Assembly (NCBI RefSeq): GCF_900113935.1
Contig: NZ_FORF01000017.1
Span: 1-64,000 of the forward strand
Direction: 5' to 3'
Length of the DNA: 64,000 nucleotides
Source of the DNA: Aquamicrobium aerolatum DSM 21857
GTDB lineage: Bacteria > Pseudomonadota > Alphaproteobacteria > Rhizobiales > Rhizobiaceae
Below are positions 52,804 to 60,883 of this stretch, piece by piece. Within the stretch, counting starts at the first letter, position 1; each line of letters begins with the position of its first letter. The position numbers were made by a program, and so were the translations under genes. Below the pieces are notes generated by a model, which made no database searches, had not been told where the DNA came from, and saw only the letters and a list, made by a program, of their open reading frames with translations.

Positions 52804-53571
52804 ATGCATACTCCGGAATCCTTCTCAAATGCGAGCACAATACATTCACACTTTGATCCCCAGATGCCACCTTCGCTGCAAGAGCGTGCTGTCAAGGGCC
52901 TTCTTATCGTTAACAGCCGACCACTGGAACGAGAGTGTCTGGCACAAGCGCTGACGCGACATCAGCTCAAGCTGGAGATAATCGACGCTCCGTCCGTCGA
53001 AGCCTGGCGCGCAATCAAGGACCAGTACCCACCACTTGGGGCTGTTCTGTACAATCTGGGCACAGGCAAGCTTACCGAACCGGAATACATAAACTCCATC
53101 CACAAGCTGACGGCCGAACTGGGAAACATTCCGGTCGTTGTGCTTGCAGACACAGATGAGTTTTCTCAGGTTCTGAAGGCTCTGGAACTGGGCGCCAAGG
53201 GGTTCATCCCGTCGTCCGTACACATTGGAGTGTGCGCCGAAGCGATCGAGCTTGCGGTTGCGGGAGGCATTTTTGTTCCAGCGACCTGTGTCCTTGCGAT
53301 CAAGCACCTCATTGAAACCGGTGCAAGCGAGGGCCGGGAACTGTCCGAGATGTTCACACCGCGCCAGGCGGAAGTGGTCAACGCACTGCGGAAGGGCAAG
53401 GCAAACAAGATCATCGCCTACGACCTGCAACTGCGTGAAAGCACGGTGAAGGTCCACATCCGCAACATCATGAAAAAGCTGAATGCGACCAATCGGACGG
53501 AAGTGGTCTACAAGATCAACTCCTTGTATCCGACCGAAATGACGGGGCGCATGGAGCGCTATATGGCTTGA
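52804..53571 (+). CDS. LuxR/NarL-family regulator with degenerate receiver domain
   Basis: The 255-residue protein has a response-regulator-like N-terminal domain (about 30-150) and a C-terminal LuxR helix-turn-helix (about 185-245; MFTPRQAEVVNALRKGKANK, YDLQLRESTVKVHIRNIMKKL). In the receiver the acid-pocket pair is Asn37-Ser38 and the phosphoacceptor position is Asn84 (GAVLYNLGTG), so it cannot be phosphorylated in the usual manner. The Lys of the KG motif remains (LGAKGFIPSS). It likely regulates the surrounding polysaccharide genes in response to another signal. ATG 52804 has AGG nearby upstream. Confidence 0.82.
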   Translation: MHTPESFSNASTIHSHFDPQMPPSLQERAVKGLLIVNSRPLERECLAQALTRHQLKLEIIDAPSVEAWRAIKDQYPPLGAVLYNLGTGKLTEPEYINSIHKLTAELGNIPVVVLADTDEFSQVLKALELGAKGFIPSSVHIGVCAEAIELAVAGGIFVPATCVLAIKHLIETGASEGRELSEMFTPRQAEVVNALRKGKANKIIAYDLQLRESTVKVHIRNIMKKLNATNRTEVVYKINSLYPTEMTGRMERYMA

Positions 53572-53582
53572 GTAATCAACCT

Positions 53583-53623
53583 GACCAGGAGCGCCGCCAA
53601 GATTCGTTTCTTCGCTCCTGGTC
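53583..53623. terminator. Inverted repeat between convergent genes
   Basis: GACCAGGAGCG (53583-53593) and CGCTCCTGGTC (53613-53623) are exact inverse copies around a 19-base spacer. The right arm overlaps the stop of the glycosyltransferase on the minus strand. No T-run follows, so the terminator function is probable but not certain. Confidence 0.5.
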
Positions 53624-54902
53624 ATGGCGCCAGATGCTCCTTGATCAGCTCGCTGCGGTGCCGGAAGACAAGTTCCTCGTCAAATGGCTTTCCGTCCTGC
53701 GTTGCACTCATGATCATTCGCTGCAGCGTTTCCCTGTCCCGATCGAGGGCGGCCAATGCTTTCGCAAGCATTGCGACCTCGCCGCTCGGCACCATCGCTC
53801 CCCCACCCGCTGACGCGATCAGATCCCGCGCATATCCAGATTCATACCCGATGATGGGGCACCCAGATACAAGTGCCTCGATGAGGCATCGTGGCGATTC
53901 AGGCGTGCGGTGACAAAAGAGAAAAACATGCGCGTCGCGCAGCGCACGCAGTACGACCTCGCGATCTGCGACGTAGCCGGGAGCCGTCACGCGCGCGCCC
54001 AGCCCTGCCAGTTCGATCCTGCTGACCAGATCAGCATGCAGCTCGCCATCCCCGAGCCATACCGCGCGGAAATCGACATTCTCACGCGCCAGGAGTTCCA
54101 GAGTCTCCACCCAGTCCAGCGGCGCCTTCATCGCATCGGCGCGCCCCACATAGACGATACGTAGCGGACCCTGTCGACAGCCTTGAAGCTTGTGATGAAG
54201 CTGCGCCGCGGAAATGTGGTCTGATCGTTTCAGATGAATATCATGCACGATCTGCGGATTGCTGCAGAAGCCCGAATAGGCTTCAAATGTATCACGCCCG
54301 TGGAACAATCCTAGCGTCGAGCGCTCAATGACATACCGTTCAAGCCAGGCCATAGGTCTGTGCGTAAGCCGCGCACGAAGCCGGGAGCGAAACCGCCCCT
54401 CCCCCGCCGAACGCCTGACCACCTCGGACTCGACCCGATCAGTCCAAACTGCGAAACGCCGCCCCATCCTGTGCGCTTCGAGCGCCGCCACCGCGCCCCA
54501 GTCTCCGATCAGCCCCCCGAGCGCGAAGGAAAGGTAGTCAGCTTGCGCGATGAGTTCGCGCATCCTGCGTCTGACAGGAGAGAGCTGCCGTAGGAAAACA
54601 TCCGGGCGGTAGGCAAATGGTACAGGCTCGACCGAGATGGCAGGCTCGGATGCATCCAACGCCACCATTGCACCGGCAGGACGCGATGTTGCCAGCGGCA
54701 TGATCGCGACGACACGTTCAAAATTCTTGGCCCATAGGCGCAAGCCATTTGCCGCCTGAGCCTCAACCATCAGTTGCCCGTGTTCCTGCCAGACAGGCAC
54801 GGGTGCGTAAATCAGTAAGCGCCCCCGATCAGCCGCTCGCGATCGTGGCGCTTTTTGCGTCAGGACATCGGCTGGCCGCGGATGTATCGCGATTGAGCTC
54901 AT
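53622..54902 (-). CDS. Glycosyltransferase family 4 (GT1/GT-B fold)
   Basis: The 426-residue enzyme is a GT-B glycosyltransferase: RIVYVGRADAMKAPLDWVETLELL opens the C-terminal nucleotide-sugar domain (about 240 on), and the acceptor/donor motif PESPRCLIEALVSGCPIIGYESG (about 345-365) contains the E-x7-E type motif. It would transfer a sugar to the growing lipid-linked unit; the sugar is unknown. The ATG at 54902 starts one base after the SDR stop, behind GAGG. It is the last gene of the leftward operon OafA-GMC-SDR-GT4. Confidence 0.87.
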   Translation of the reverse strand: MSSIAIHPRPADVLTQKAPRSRAADRGRLLIYAPVPVWQEHGQLMVEAQAANGLRLWAKNFERVVAIMPLATSRPAGAMVALDASEPAISVEPVPFAYRPDVFLRQLSPVRRRMRELIAQADYLSFALGGLIGDWGAVAALEAHRMGRRFAVWTDRVESEVVRRSAGEGRFRSRLRARLTHRPMAWLERYVIERSTLGLFHGRDTFEAYSGFCSNPQIVHDIHLKRSDHISAAQLHHKLQGCRQGPLRIVYVGRADAMKAPLDWVETLELLARENVDFRAVWLGDGELHADLVSRIELAGLGARVTAPGYVADREVVLRALRDAHVFLFCHRTPESPRCLIEALVSGCPIIGYESGYARDLIASAGGGAMVPSGEVAMLAKALAALDRDRETLQRMIMSATQDGKPFDEELVFRHRSELIKEHLAP

Positions 54903-54903
54903 A

Positions 54904-55686
54904 TCATGCCTCAAGACCGAGCCGGCGCAGGGGCGGTCCGCGACGCAGGAGCTTTTCCAGGATTCGACGTTTCAACGAACGCGCTTCGGGCAGTTGCACA
55001 TTCTGCTCGAAGACCGCCCCGTTGAGCCCCGCATCATTGCTCAAGGCAAGTTCAACACCCCATCGCGCTGCAATAGCCGGGTCAAGCCCGGTGACCAGCC
55101 CCATACGCGTCGCGAGAATGCCCGGCATCCACGTCGACACCACAATCCCCGGAAAGCGGTCTCCGAGATCGGCCACCAGCGTGCGCGAAAAGATGCGTAG
55201 CGCCCCTTTCGAGACACTGTAAGCACCCGCCATCGGCTGCGGGGCAATGTCGGCAAAGCTGCCAATATTGACGATTCGACCCTCTCCGGTGCGGATCATC
55301 GACTGCAGTGCCGCATGCGTGCAATTCACGGCACCGCCCAGATTGATCGACACGCACTCCATGAACTCTCCCGGCTGACTGGCTAGAAAGTCGCGGTGCG
55401 GGTGAACGGCCGCGTTGTTGATCAGGATTGTTGGATCACCCATCTGCTGACGAATTGCCGCAAATGTATCAAGCACGGCGCGCGTTTCGCTCACGTCGAC
55501 GCGAAACGGCACCACCATCGCGCCAACAGCCAGATCGACGGTCCGCTGCAGGTCTGCAGGGTTCCGACTGATCGCCGCAACCGGGATACCGCGAATGGCC
55601 AACTCGACGGTCATGGCCCTGCCAAGGCCTGTTCCTGCGCCGGTCACGATTGCCAGCGGTGCGTTCTCTTTTTTCATCATGCGCAT
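54904..55686 (-). CDS. Short-chain dehydrogenase/reductase
   Basis: The 260-residue protein is a classical SDR: VTGAGTGLGRAM for NAD(P) binding (about 15-26), ILINNAAVHP (about 88-97), IVNIGSFADIAPQPMAGAYSVSKGAL with the Ser-Tyr-x3-Lys catalytic triad (about 137-160). It reduces or oxidises an alcohol/carbonyl, here probably a sugar intermediate. The ATG at 55686 overlaps the GMC stop (TGATG) and has GGAG seven bases upstream, so translation is coupled. Pairing with a GMC oxidoreductase is discussed in the findings. Confidence 0.9.
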   Translation of the reverse strand: MRMMKKENAPLAIVTGAGTGLGRAMTVELAIRGIPVAAISRNPADLQRTVDLAVGAMVVPFRVDVSETRAVLDTFAAIRQQMGDPTILINNAAVHPHRDFLASQPGEFMECVSINLGGAVNCTHAALQSMIRTGEGRIVNIGSFADIAPQPMAGAYSVSKGALRIFSRTLVADLGDRFPGIVVSTWMPGILATRMGLVTGLDPAIAARWGVELALSNDAGLNGAVFEQNVQLPEARSLKRRILEKLLRRGPPLRRLGLEA

Positions 55687-57266
55687 CACCGGGCTCCGCC
55701 TTTGGCTGCGTCTGCAATGATGTCTCCGACCCGCAGCGCGTTCGCCGCAATCGTCAAACTCGGATTGATCCCAAGCGACGTCGGCATGAACGACGAGTCG
55801 GTGACATATAGATTGTCGACCCCATGCACGCGGCAGTTGCGGTCCAGGACGCTCGTTTCAGGGTCGTCGCCGAAGCGAAGCGTGCCACAGCAATGCGCGA
55901 CATTGAGAGCGGGCTCGAGCGAAAGAAACGCCGTCCGATGCCCCTTGAGCCTTCGACGTACAATCTTGCGGTAAGACCGTCGACGCTGATTGAGTTCCGT
56001 CGGCACAGTGTATTCGAACGACAATTTCTCTGGGTCTTCGGGGTCGATGGTCACCCGATTGTGGGGATATGAAAGATCCTCGACGATCCCGGCAAAGATC
56101 TTGGCCTTGCCGAATATGCGGGCCGCCGCATAGCCGACAACACGCGTCAGCCCCCGCAGGGGACGAAGGCCACGCAGAACCGAGCGATCGAACACACCAT
56201 TGAGGTAGTGAACGATCATGCCGTAGGACGCATCCACCCCCATCGCCTGAAGAGCACCAAATCGCGCACCATCTACATAATAAAAATCGCGCAGAGCCAA
56301 GGTCTTCGTCGGCCCCGTCGACTTCGACCCCTTGGCCGGCCAGATCGCGATCATCTCTGTCAGATGAAACATCAGATTGCGGCCAACCAGATCGTTGCGA
56401 TTGCCGAAACCGGATGGCCAGACGTCACTGCGCGATGACAAGAGCAATCGCGGCGACCCGAGGCCGCCTGCTGCAAGAACGTAATTGTGCGCCCGAAGGT
56501 TGACGATCCTGCCATCAAGCTGCGCCTCGATATAGGAGACGTGACGCTCATCACCATGGACGGCTACGACACTGCATCGGTCCAGAAGCTCAGCATTTCC
56601 GGTTGCGAGAGCCGGTTCGATACCTGCAGTCCTGCCATCCATCTTGCAGCGTTTCGGGCACTTGTGACCGAAGCAATTGAGACAGCCAGGAACGGCACGG
56701 ATGCCCATATGAACGTGATACGGGTTCAGCTTGTTGCGCCGGAAACTCTCCATCATGCTATCATCGTCCGTCCTGATTGGCGGCGGTGATCGCAATTGCG
56801 GATCGGGATCCCGTGACAAAGGGTCCGGCTCACCACAGACGGCGAAAAGACGTTCCGCTTCGCTGAAGTAGGGAAGAAAGTCATTGTAATTCACCGGCCA
56901 TCCGCCGGTTGGATGAGGACGCGTCGGCGAATGTTCCAGATCATGACGCTCCGGCCTCTCCAAGGTCGCTGCGTAGAAGGCGGAAGTTCCGCCGACGCCC
57001 GCGCCGATCGCACCGAAGAATGTAGACCGACGGCCATCGATGGTCGCGACCACAGGCTTTGGCCAGTAGCCGCGCAACAGACGCGCCTCCGGGTCCTGCA
57101 TCTCCGTATCAAGATATTGCCGCTCACTCGAAAAGCCGTAAGGGCCCTTTTCCACGAACAGCACCGACAGGCCCCGCTCCGCGAGACGTCGGCCAATCGT
57201 TCCGCCACCGATACCCGTACCGACGACGATAACATCCCAAATCTTTCTGGTTGGATCAGTTTTCAT
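55686..57266 (-). CDS. GMC-family FAD oxidoreductase with a four-cysteine insert
   Basis: The 526-residue flavoprotein has the FAD motif VVGTGIGGG (about 14-22), AGGLGSPRLLLSSRS (GMC signature 2, about 265) and the catalytic pair His458 (NVAHCCGTLRFG) and Asn501 (INPSLT). A CX2CX4CX3C cluster (195, 198, 203, 207) resembles the iron-sulfur binding insert of some FAD-dependent sugar dehydrogenases. It would oxidise an alcohol group, perhaps of a sugar, with electrons leaving through the Fe-S site if it is real. The ATG (57264-57266) overlaps the OafA stop, so the operon is translationally coupled. There is no signal peptide. Confidence 0.85.
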   Translation of the reverse strand: MKTDPTRKIWDVIVVGTGIGGGTIGRRLAERGLSVLFVEKGPYGFSSERQYLDTEMQDPEARLLRGYWPKPVVATIDGRRSTFFGAIGAGVGGTSAFYAATLERPERHDLEHSPTRPHPTGGWPVNYNDFLPYFSEAERLFAVCGEPDPLSRDPDPQLRSPPPIRTDDDSMMESFRRNKLNPYHVHMGIRAVPGCLNCFGHKCPKRCKMDGRTAGIEPALATGNAELLDRCSVVAVHGDERHVSYIEAQLDGRIVNLRAHNYVLAAGGLGSPRLLLSSRSDVWPSGFGNRNDLVGRNLMFHLTEMIAIWPAKGSKSTGPTKTLALRDFYYVDGARFGALQAMGVDASYGMIVHYLNGVFDRSVLRGLRPLRGLTRVVGYAAARIFGKAKIFAGIVEDLSYPHNRVTIDPEDPEKLSFEYTVPTELNQRRRSYRKIVRRRLKGHRTAFLSLEPALNVAHCCGTLRFGDDPETSVLDRNCRVHGVDNLYVTDSSFMPTSLGINPSLTIAANALRVGDIIADAAKGGAR

Positions 57267-59326
57267 GGACGCACATGCAGGGCAACGGCCTCGCCGGAAC
57301 TGGCTGTGACAACAGGAGCAAAAACGCTCCGGATCGCGTTGGCAGCCGTGTTGGTGATATGATTGTTGTCAAAATAGAACGACACACCGTCATGAACGAC
57401 GGAGCAGACCTTGCCGTCGCAGAAGCGATCAACGAGCGGGAGATATTTTATGCGTTGCTCCGCAGCGAGCTGGCGAAACGGTGCTTCTGCACGTCCACTT
57501 CGCGTCTGGAGATCTGCCATCGTCTGCACGAGCGGCATGTTGTCGAGCGTTCTTCCGTGCGCCAGCAATCGCGCCGCTTCACGGGAATCGTAATAGGGAA
57601 TTTCTGGCGGCTGCTCGACGACATAGACATCGGGAATCGACTTGCGAATCTCATCGATCGTGGCAAGCGTCGCATCGACAAAGATCTGTTCCTGCGAGCG
57701 GCCTTCTTCTTGCAACGCACTGATGACAATGCGGTTGCCCTTGTCCAGCCCTGTACCGCCGCCGTTGAAATAGTAAGTCCAGCGCCCGATCAGCAGAACT
57801 TTCTCGACAGACACCAACTGCGGTAGTGCCGCACGAATTTGTGCATTTGCGGCCGTGCAGGCACTGTTTTGCGCAGGTGTCGCAGCGTTCTCCTGCTTCT
57901 CGACGTCAAACAATGGCGGACAGCCAGCCCGCCAGATCAGAAGACCGGCACTTTGCGCTTCACGCGCGGCGTGGTCGATCCCCTCCTTCATCGCACGGAC
58001 GTGAGAGTCGCCCCAGACAAGGAAGGTCGGCTCGCCCTGCACGCCCACCGGGCAAATCTCGATCCCTGAAAACGGCCCGTCCGAAGGTATGCGGCATCGG
58101 CTCCAGTCCTGAATGAAATCGGACGAAGCCTGGATGTGCATCCGCGTCGCGGTGCCATAGCGGCCCGGCAGACCATCTCCATGGTAGATGAAAAATCCTG
58201 CCAGAAACAGCGCCGCCGACGCGAAGCCTGCGCCGGAAACCAATGTCGTCACCGAAAGAAAGCGCGCCTCCCGAACCGGACGTTCGACGAAGCGCCATGA
58301 CAGGATCGACAGGCCAATCGCGACAGCCAGCCACAACACCATCGAGCTGGGCTGCTCACCATCATGATAGTAGGACGCCAACGTCAGAACAGGCCAGTGC
58401 CACAAGTAAAGCGAATAGGAAATCAGCCCCAGCATAACCATCGGACGCCAGGAGAGCACCAAATTGACCGGGTTGCGGTCGTTCATGTTGAGGAGCAGCA
58501 GCACTGTTCCAACGGTTGGCAACAAGGCCCATGCGCCGGGAAAATCATGCTCCGGCCGTGTCAGCGCGACGCCAGCCGCAATCAAGACGATACCAAGCCA
58601 CGATAGCGCTCCGCCATAGGCGCCGGAAAAGCGTCGCTCCGTCCAGGCAATCGCCAACCCGACGCCCAGAAGCAATTCCCACGCGCGGAACGGGAAGAGA
58701 AAAAAGGTCGCCGTCGGTGACAGCGGCGTCACCAGGATGCAAGCGACCAAAGAGATGGCCAGTATCGCGGCGAGCACACCGATGAGCATGCGCTTGCTGC
58801 GCCGGAACACCAGCAGAAGCACCGGCAGGAAAAGATAGAACTGCTCCTCGACCGCAAGCGACCATGTGTGAAGCAGGATCTTGTTTTCGGAGGCGATGTC
58901 GAAATAGCCAGCTTCGCGAAAGAACTGGACGTTCGAGAGATAGACCACCGACGCAATCAGCGACTTTGCATATTCGCGAAACTCGAATGGCAATAAAATG
59001 AAATAGGCGGCAACGGTGGTGACCGCAGCCATCACGAAATAAGCCGGAGCGAGCCGACGCAGGCGACGCAAGAGAAAATGTGGCACGTCAATCGTGCCGC
59101 GTGAAGTCAGCTCCCGCCACAGAATGCCGCCGATGAGGAAGCCGGAGATAACGAAAAAGATGTCGACGCCGACAAAGCCACCCGGCAACCATGCACGCGA
59201 AAAGTGATGCACCACAACGGCAGCGACGGCCACGCCGCGCAACCCGTCGATCTGCGCGATATTCGTGGTCACGCCCCCGGCACTGGCATCTCGTGCCGCA
59301 TTATAGGTCGCAAACGCGGCGGTCAT
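57263..59326 (-). CDS. OafA-type acyltransferase with C-terminal SGNH domain
   Basis: The 687-residue protein fuses an acyltransferase-3 membrane part (about 1-380, IDGLRGVAVAAVVVHHFSR near residue 26, DIFFVISGFLIGG, HTWSLAVEEQFYLFLP) to a periplasmic SGNH hydrolase-like domain (about 400-687) with WGDSH near residue 425 and DNNHIT near residue 656. This fusion is known from O-antigen acetylases (OafA) and exopolysaccharide modifiers: the membrane part passes acetyl groups across and the SGNH part places them. It heads the four-gene leftward operon; the start ATG has only a weak ribosome-binding site. Confidence 0.92.
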   Translation of the reverse strand: MTAAFATYNAARDASAGGVTTNIAQIDGLRGVAVAAVVVHHFSRAWLPGGFVGVDIFFVISGFLIGGILWRELTSRGTIDVPHFLLRRLRRLAPAYFVMAAVTTVAAYFILLPFEFREYAKSLIASVVYLSNVQFFREAGYFDIASENKILLHTWSLAVEEQFYLFLPVLLLVFRRSKRMLIGVLAAILAISLVACILVTPLSPTATFFLFPFRAWELLLGVGLAIAWTERRFSGAYGGALSWLGIVLIAAGVALTRPEHDFPGAWALLPTVGTVLLLLNMNDRNPVNLVLSWRPMVMLGLISYSLYLWHWPVLTLASYYHDGEQPSSMVLWLAVAIGLSILSWRFVERPVREARFLSVTTLVSGAGFASAALFLAGFFIYHGDGLPGRYGTATRMHIQASSDFIQDWSRCRIPSDGPFSGIEICPVGVQGEPTFLVWGDSHVRAMKEGIDHAAREAQSAGLLIWRAGCPPLFDVEKQENAATPAQNSACTAANAQIRAALPQLVSVEKVLLIGRWTYYFNGGGTGLDKGNRIVISALQEEGRSQEQIFVDATLATIDEIRKSIPDVYVVEQPPEIPYYDSREAARLLAHGRTLDNMPLVQTMADLQTRSGRAEAPFRQLAAEQRIKYLPLVDRFCDGKVCSVVHDGVSFYFDNNHITNTAANAIRSVFAPVVTASSGEAVALHVRP

Positions 59327-59671
59327 CGACAGATGGCAGCTTCAACAGCAGGAATGTGTCCGACAGTCTTCATCATACGCTCCTCCGGTCGTCGCCGCTT
59401 GAAATGCATCGACCGCAACCGCTTGGGATTGACGGAGGTTATGAACAATACCGATCTTCAATCGAGTCAGTAAAAGATTGCATCAGATAGTACATTTGGA
59501 TGAACGGCGGCGTAGCTTCGCTCTGCATTACCGATCTCGACATGACTGGACTTGATCCGCACCGGTCTGCAACGCCGAGCGTCTCATCCTTTTTTGGTAA
59601 AAGCTCTCGGAACGGATAGCTTGCCCACCGGCCCCCGGCACGCCCAAAATCTGCTTCTCAAAGACCAGCGC
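59327..59671. other. Divergent intergenic region between two acyltransferase genes
   Basis: About 345 bases separate the OafA-type gene (-) from the next acyltransferase (+). It must hold both promoters. AT-rich tracts occur at 59440-59500. The frames seen here have no ribosome-binding sites and I consider them chance. Confidence 0.45.
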
Positions 59672-60856
59672 ATGGCTGATACCGCTTGCGCTCTGGATGT
59701 CGGAAGCGACGGCTCGGAGGCAGTGATTGTGAAAGATGAAACCGGTAGCATGCCGGGCGATATCCCGTCCCTGAACGGGATTCGGGCTATCTCTGTCATC
59801 ATCGTTCTTCTGTCCCACGCAGGCTTCGAACGGATCGTACCGGGTGGCCTCGGCGTCACAATATTTTTCTTCCTCAGCGGCTTCCTGATCACCACATTGC
59901 TGCTACGCGAACAGGCTCAGTTTGGCAGTATCAACATCCCTGCCTTCTATCTGCGCCGCTTCTATCGGCTCATCCCGCCACTACTCGTGACCTTGGCGAT
60001 CGCCTATAGCCTCACCTATGTCGGCATCCTGGCAGGCAACATCACGCCCGAAGGCATTCTCGTGCAACTTTTCTATTTTGCGAACTATTTCGAGATTTTC
60101 TTCGACGGTTCAGCAAAAATTCCCGCCGGAACTGGCGTTCTCTGGTCTCTGGCAGTCGAGGAGCACTTCTATATCGTGTTCCCGCTTGTGATGAGCCTGG
60201 GCTTCCTGATCGGCCTTTCAAGTCGCAGCAAACTGTTCGTCGCGCTTGCTCTTTGCGGCATCATCCTGCTCTGGCGCATCTTCCTCGTCTATGGGCTGAA
60301 TGTGCCTGCGTCGCGGACCTATTACGGTTCCGACACCCGTTTTGATTCCATCCTCTACGGGTGCATTCTCGCCTTTGCCGCGGCGACATGGGGCAAGCAG
60401 GACGACCGCAATCTCAGTCGTCTGTCATGGCCCGAATGGGTGCTTCTGGCAGCCGGATTGCTGCTCCTGTCCGCCACGTTCATCATCCGCGATCCGCAGT
60501 TCCGCGAGACATTTCGCTACTCATTGCAGGGGATCGCCCTGATCCCGATCTTCCATCTCGCCGTCAATCGCCCGCAGAGCTGGCCGTTCCGTTTTCTCGA
60601 CAACCGGTTTCTCGTGCGGCTGGGAATCTACTCCTATTCCATCTACCTGATCCATCGGGTTTTCATTGTCGCTCTTTTCGACAATGTGGAACTTCTGGCA
60701 GCGCATCCGGTGCTTCTGGCGCTGGCTAGCTTTGGGCTCTCGGTGCTTTTCGCGGCATTTGTAGACCGCTATGTCGACAGATACTTCCGTCGGCGACGCG
60801 CCCGGATGCGGCGAGCTACCATCGCCCCCACGACAGCACAGACCGTGCCGGGCTGA
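59672..60856 (+). CDS. Acyltransferase family 3 membrane protein
   Basis: The 394-residue membrane protein has the PF01757 core: SLNGIRAISVIIVLLSHAGFE near residue 32 with the conserved Arg and His, GLGVTIFFFLSGFLITTLLLRE, LWSLAVEEHFYIVFPLV, and IYSYSIYLIHRVFI near the end, with a basic C-terminal tail. No SGNH domain follows. The start is uncertain: ATG 59672 or ATG 59750 are both possible and neither has a strong ribosome-binding site; the long frame from 59552 is unlikely. It is convergent with the Wzy-type gene (27-base gap). Confidence 0.83.
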   Translation: MADTACALDVGSDGSEAVIVKDETGSMPGDIPSLNGIRAISVIIVLLSHAGFERIVPGGLGVTIFFFLSGFLITTLLLREQAQFGSINIPAFYLRRFYRLIPPLLVTLAIAYSLTYVGILAGNITPEGILVQLFYFANYFEIFFDGSAKIPAGTGVLWSLAVEEHFYIVFPLVMSLGFLIGLSSRSKLFVALALCGIILLWRIFLVYGLNVPASRTYYGSDTRFDSILYGCILAFAAATWGKQDDRNLSRLSWPEWVLLAAGLLLLSATFIIRDPQFRETFRYSLQGIALIPIFHLAVNRPQSWPFRFLDNRFLVRLGIYSYSIYLIHRVFIVALFDNVELLAAHPVLLALASFGLSVLFAAFVDRYVDRYFRRRRARMRRATIAPTTAQTVPG

Positions 60857-60883
60857 TCTTCAGGTCATATCTGGACAAGGTCG

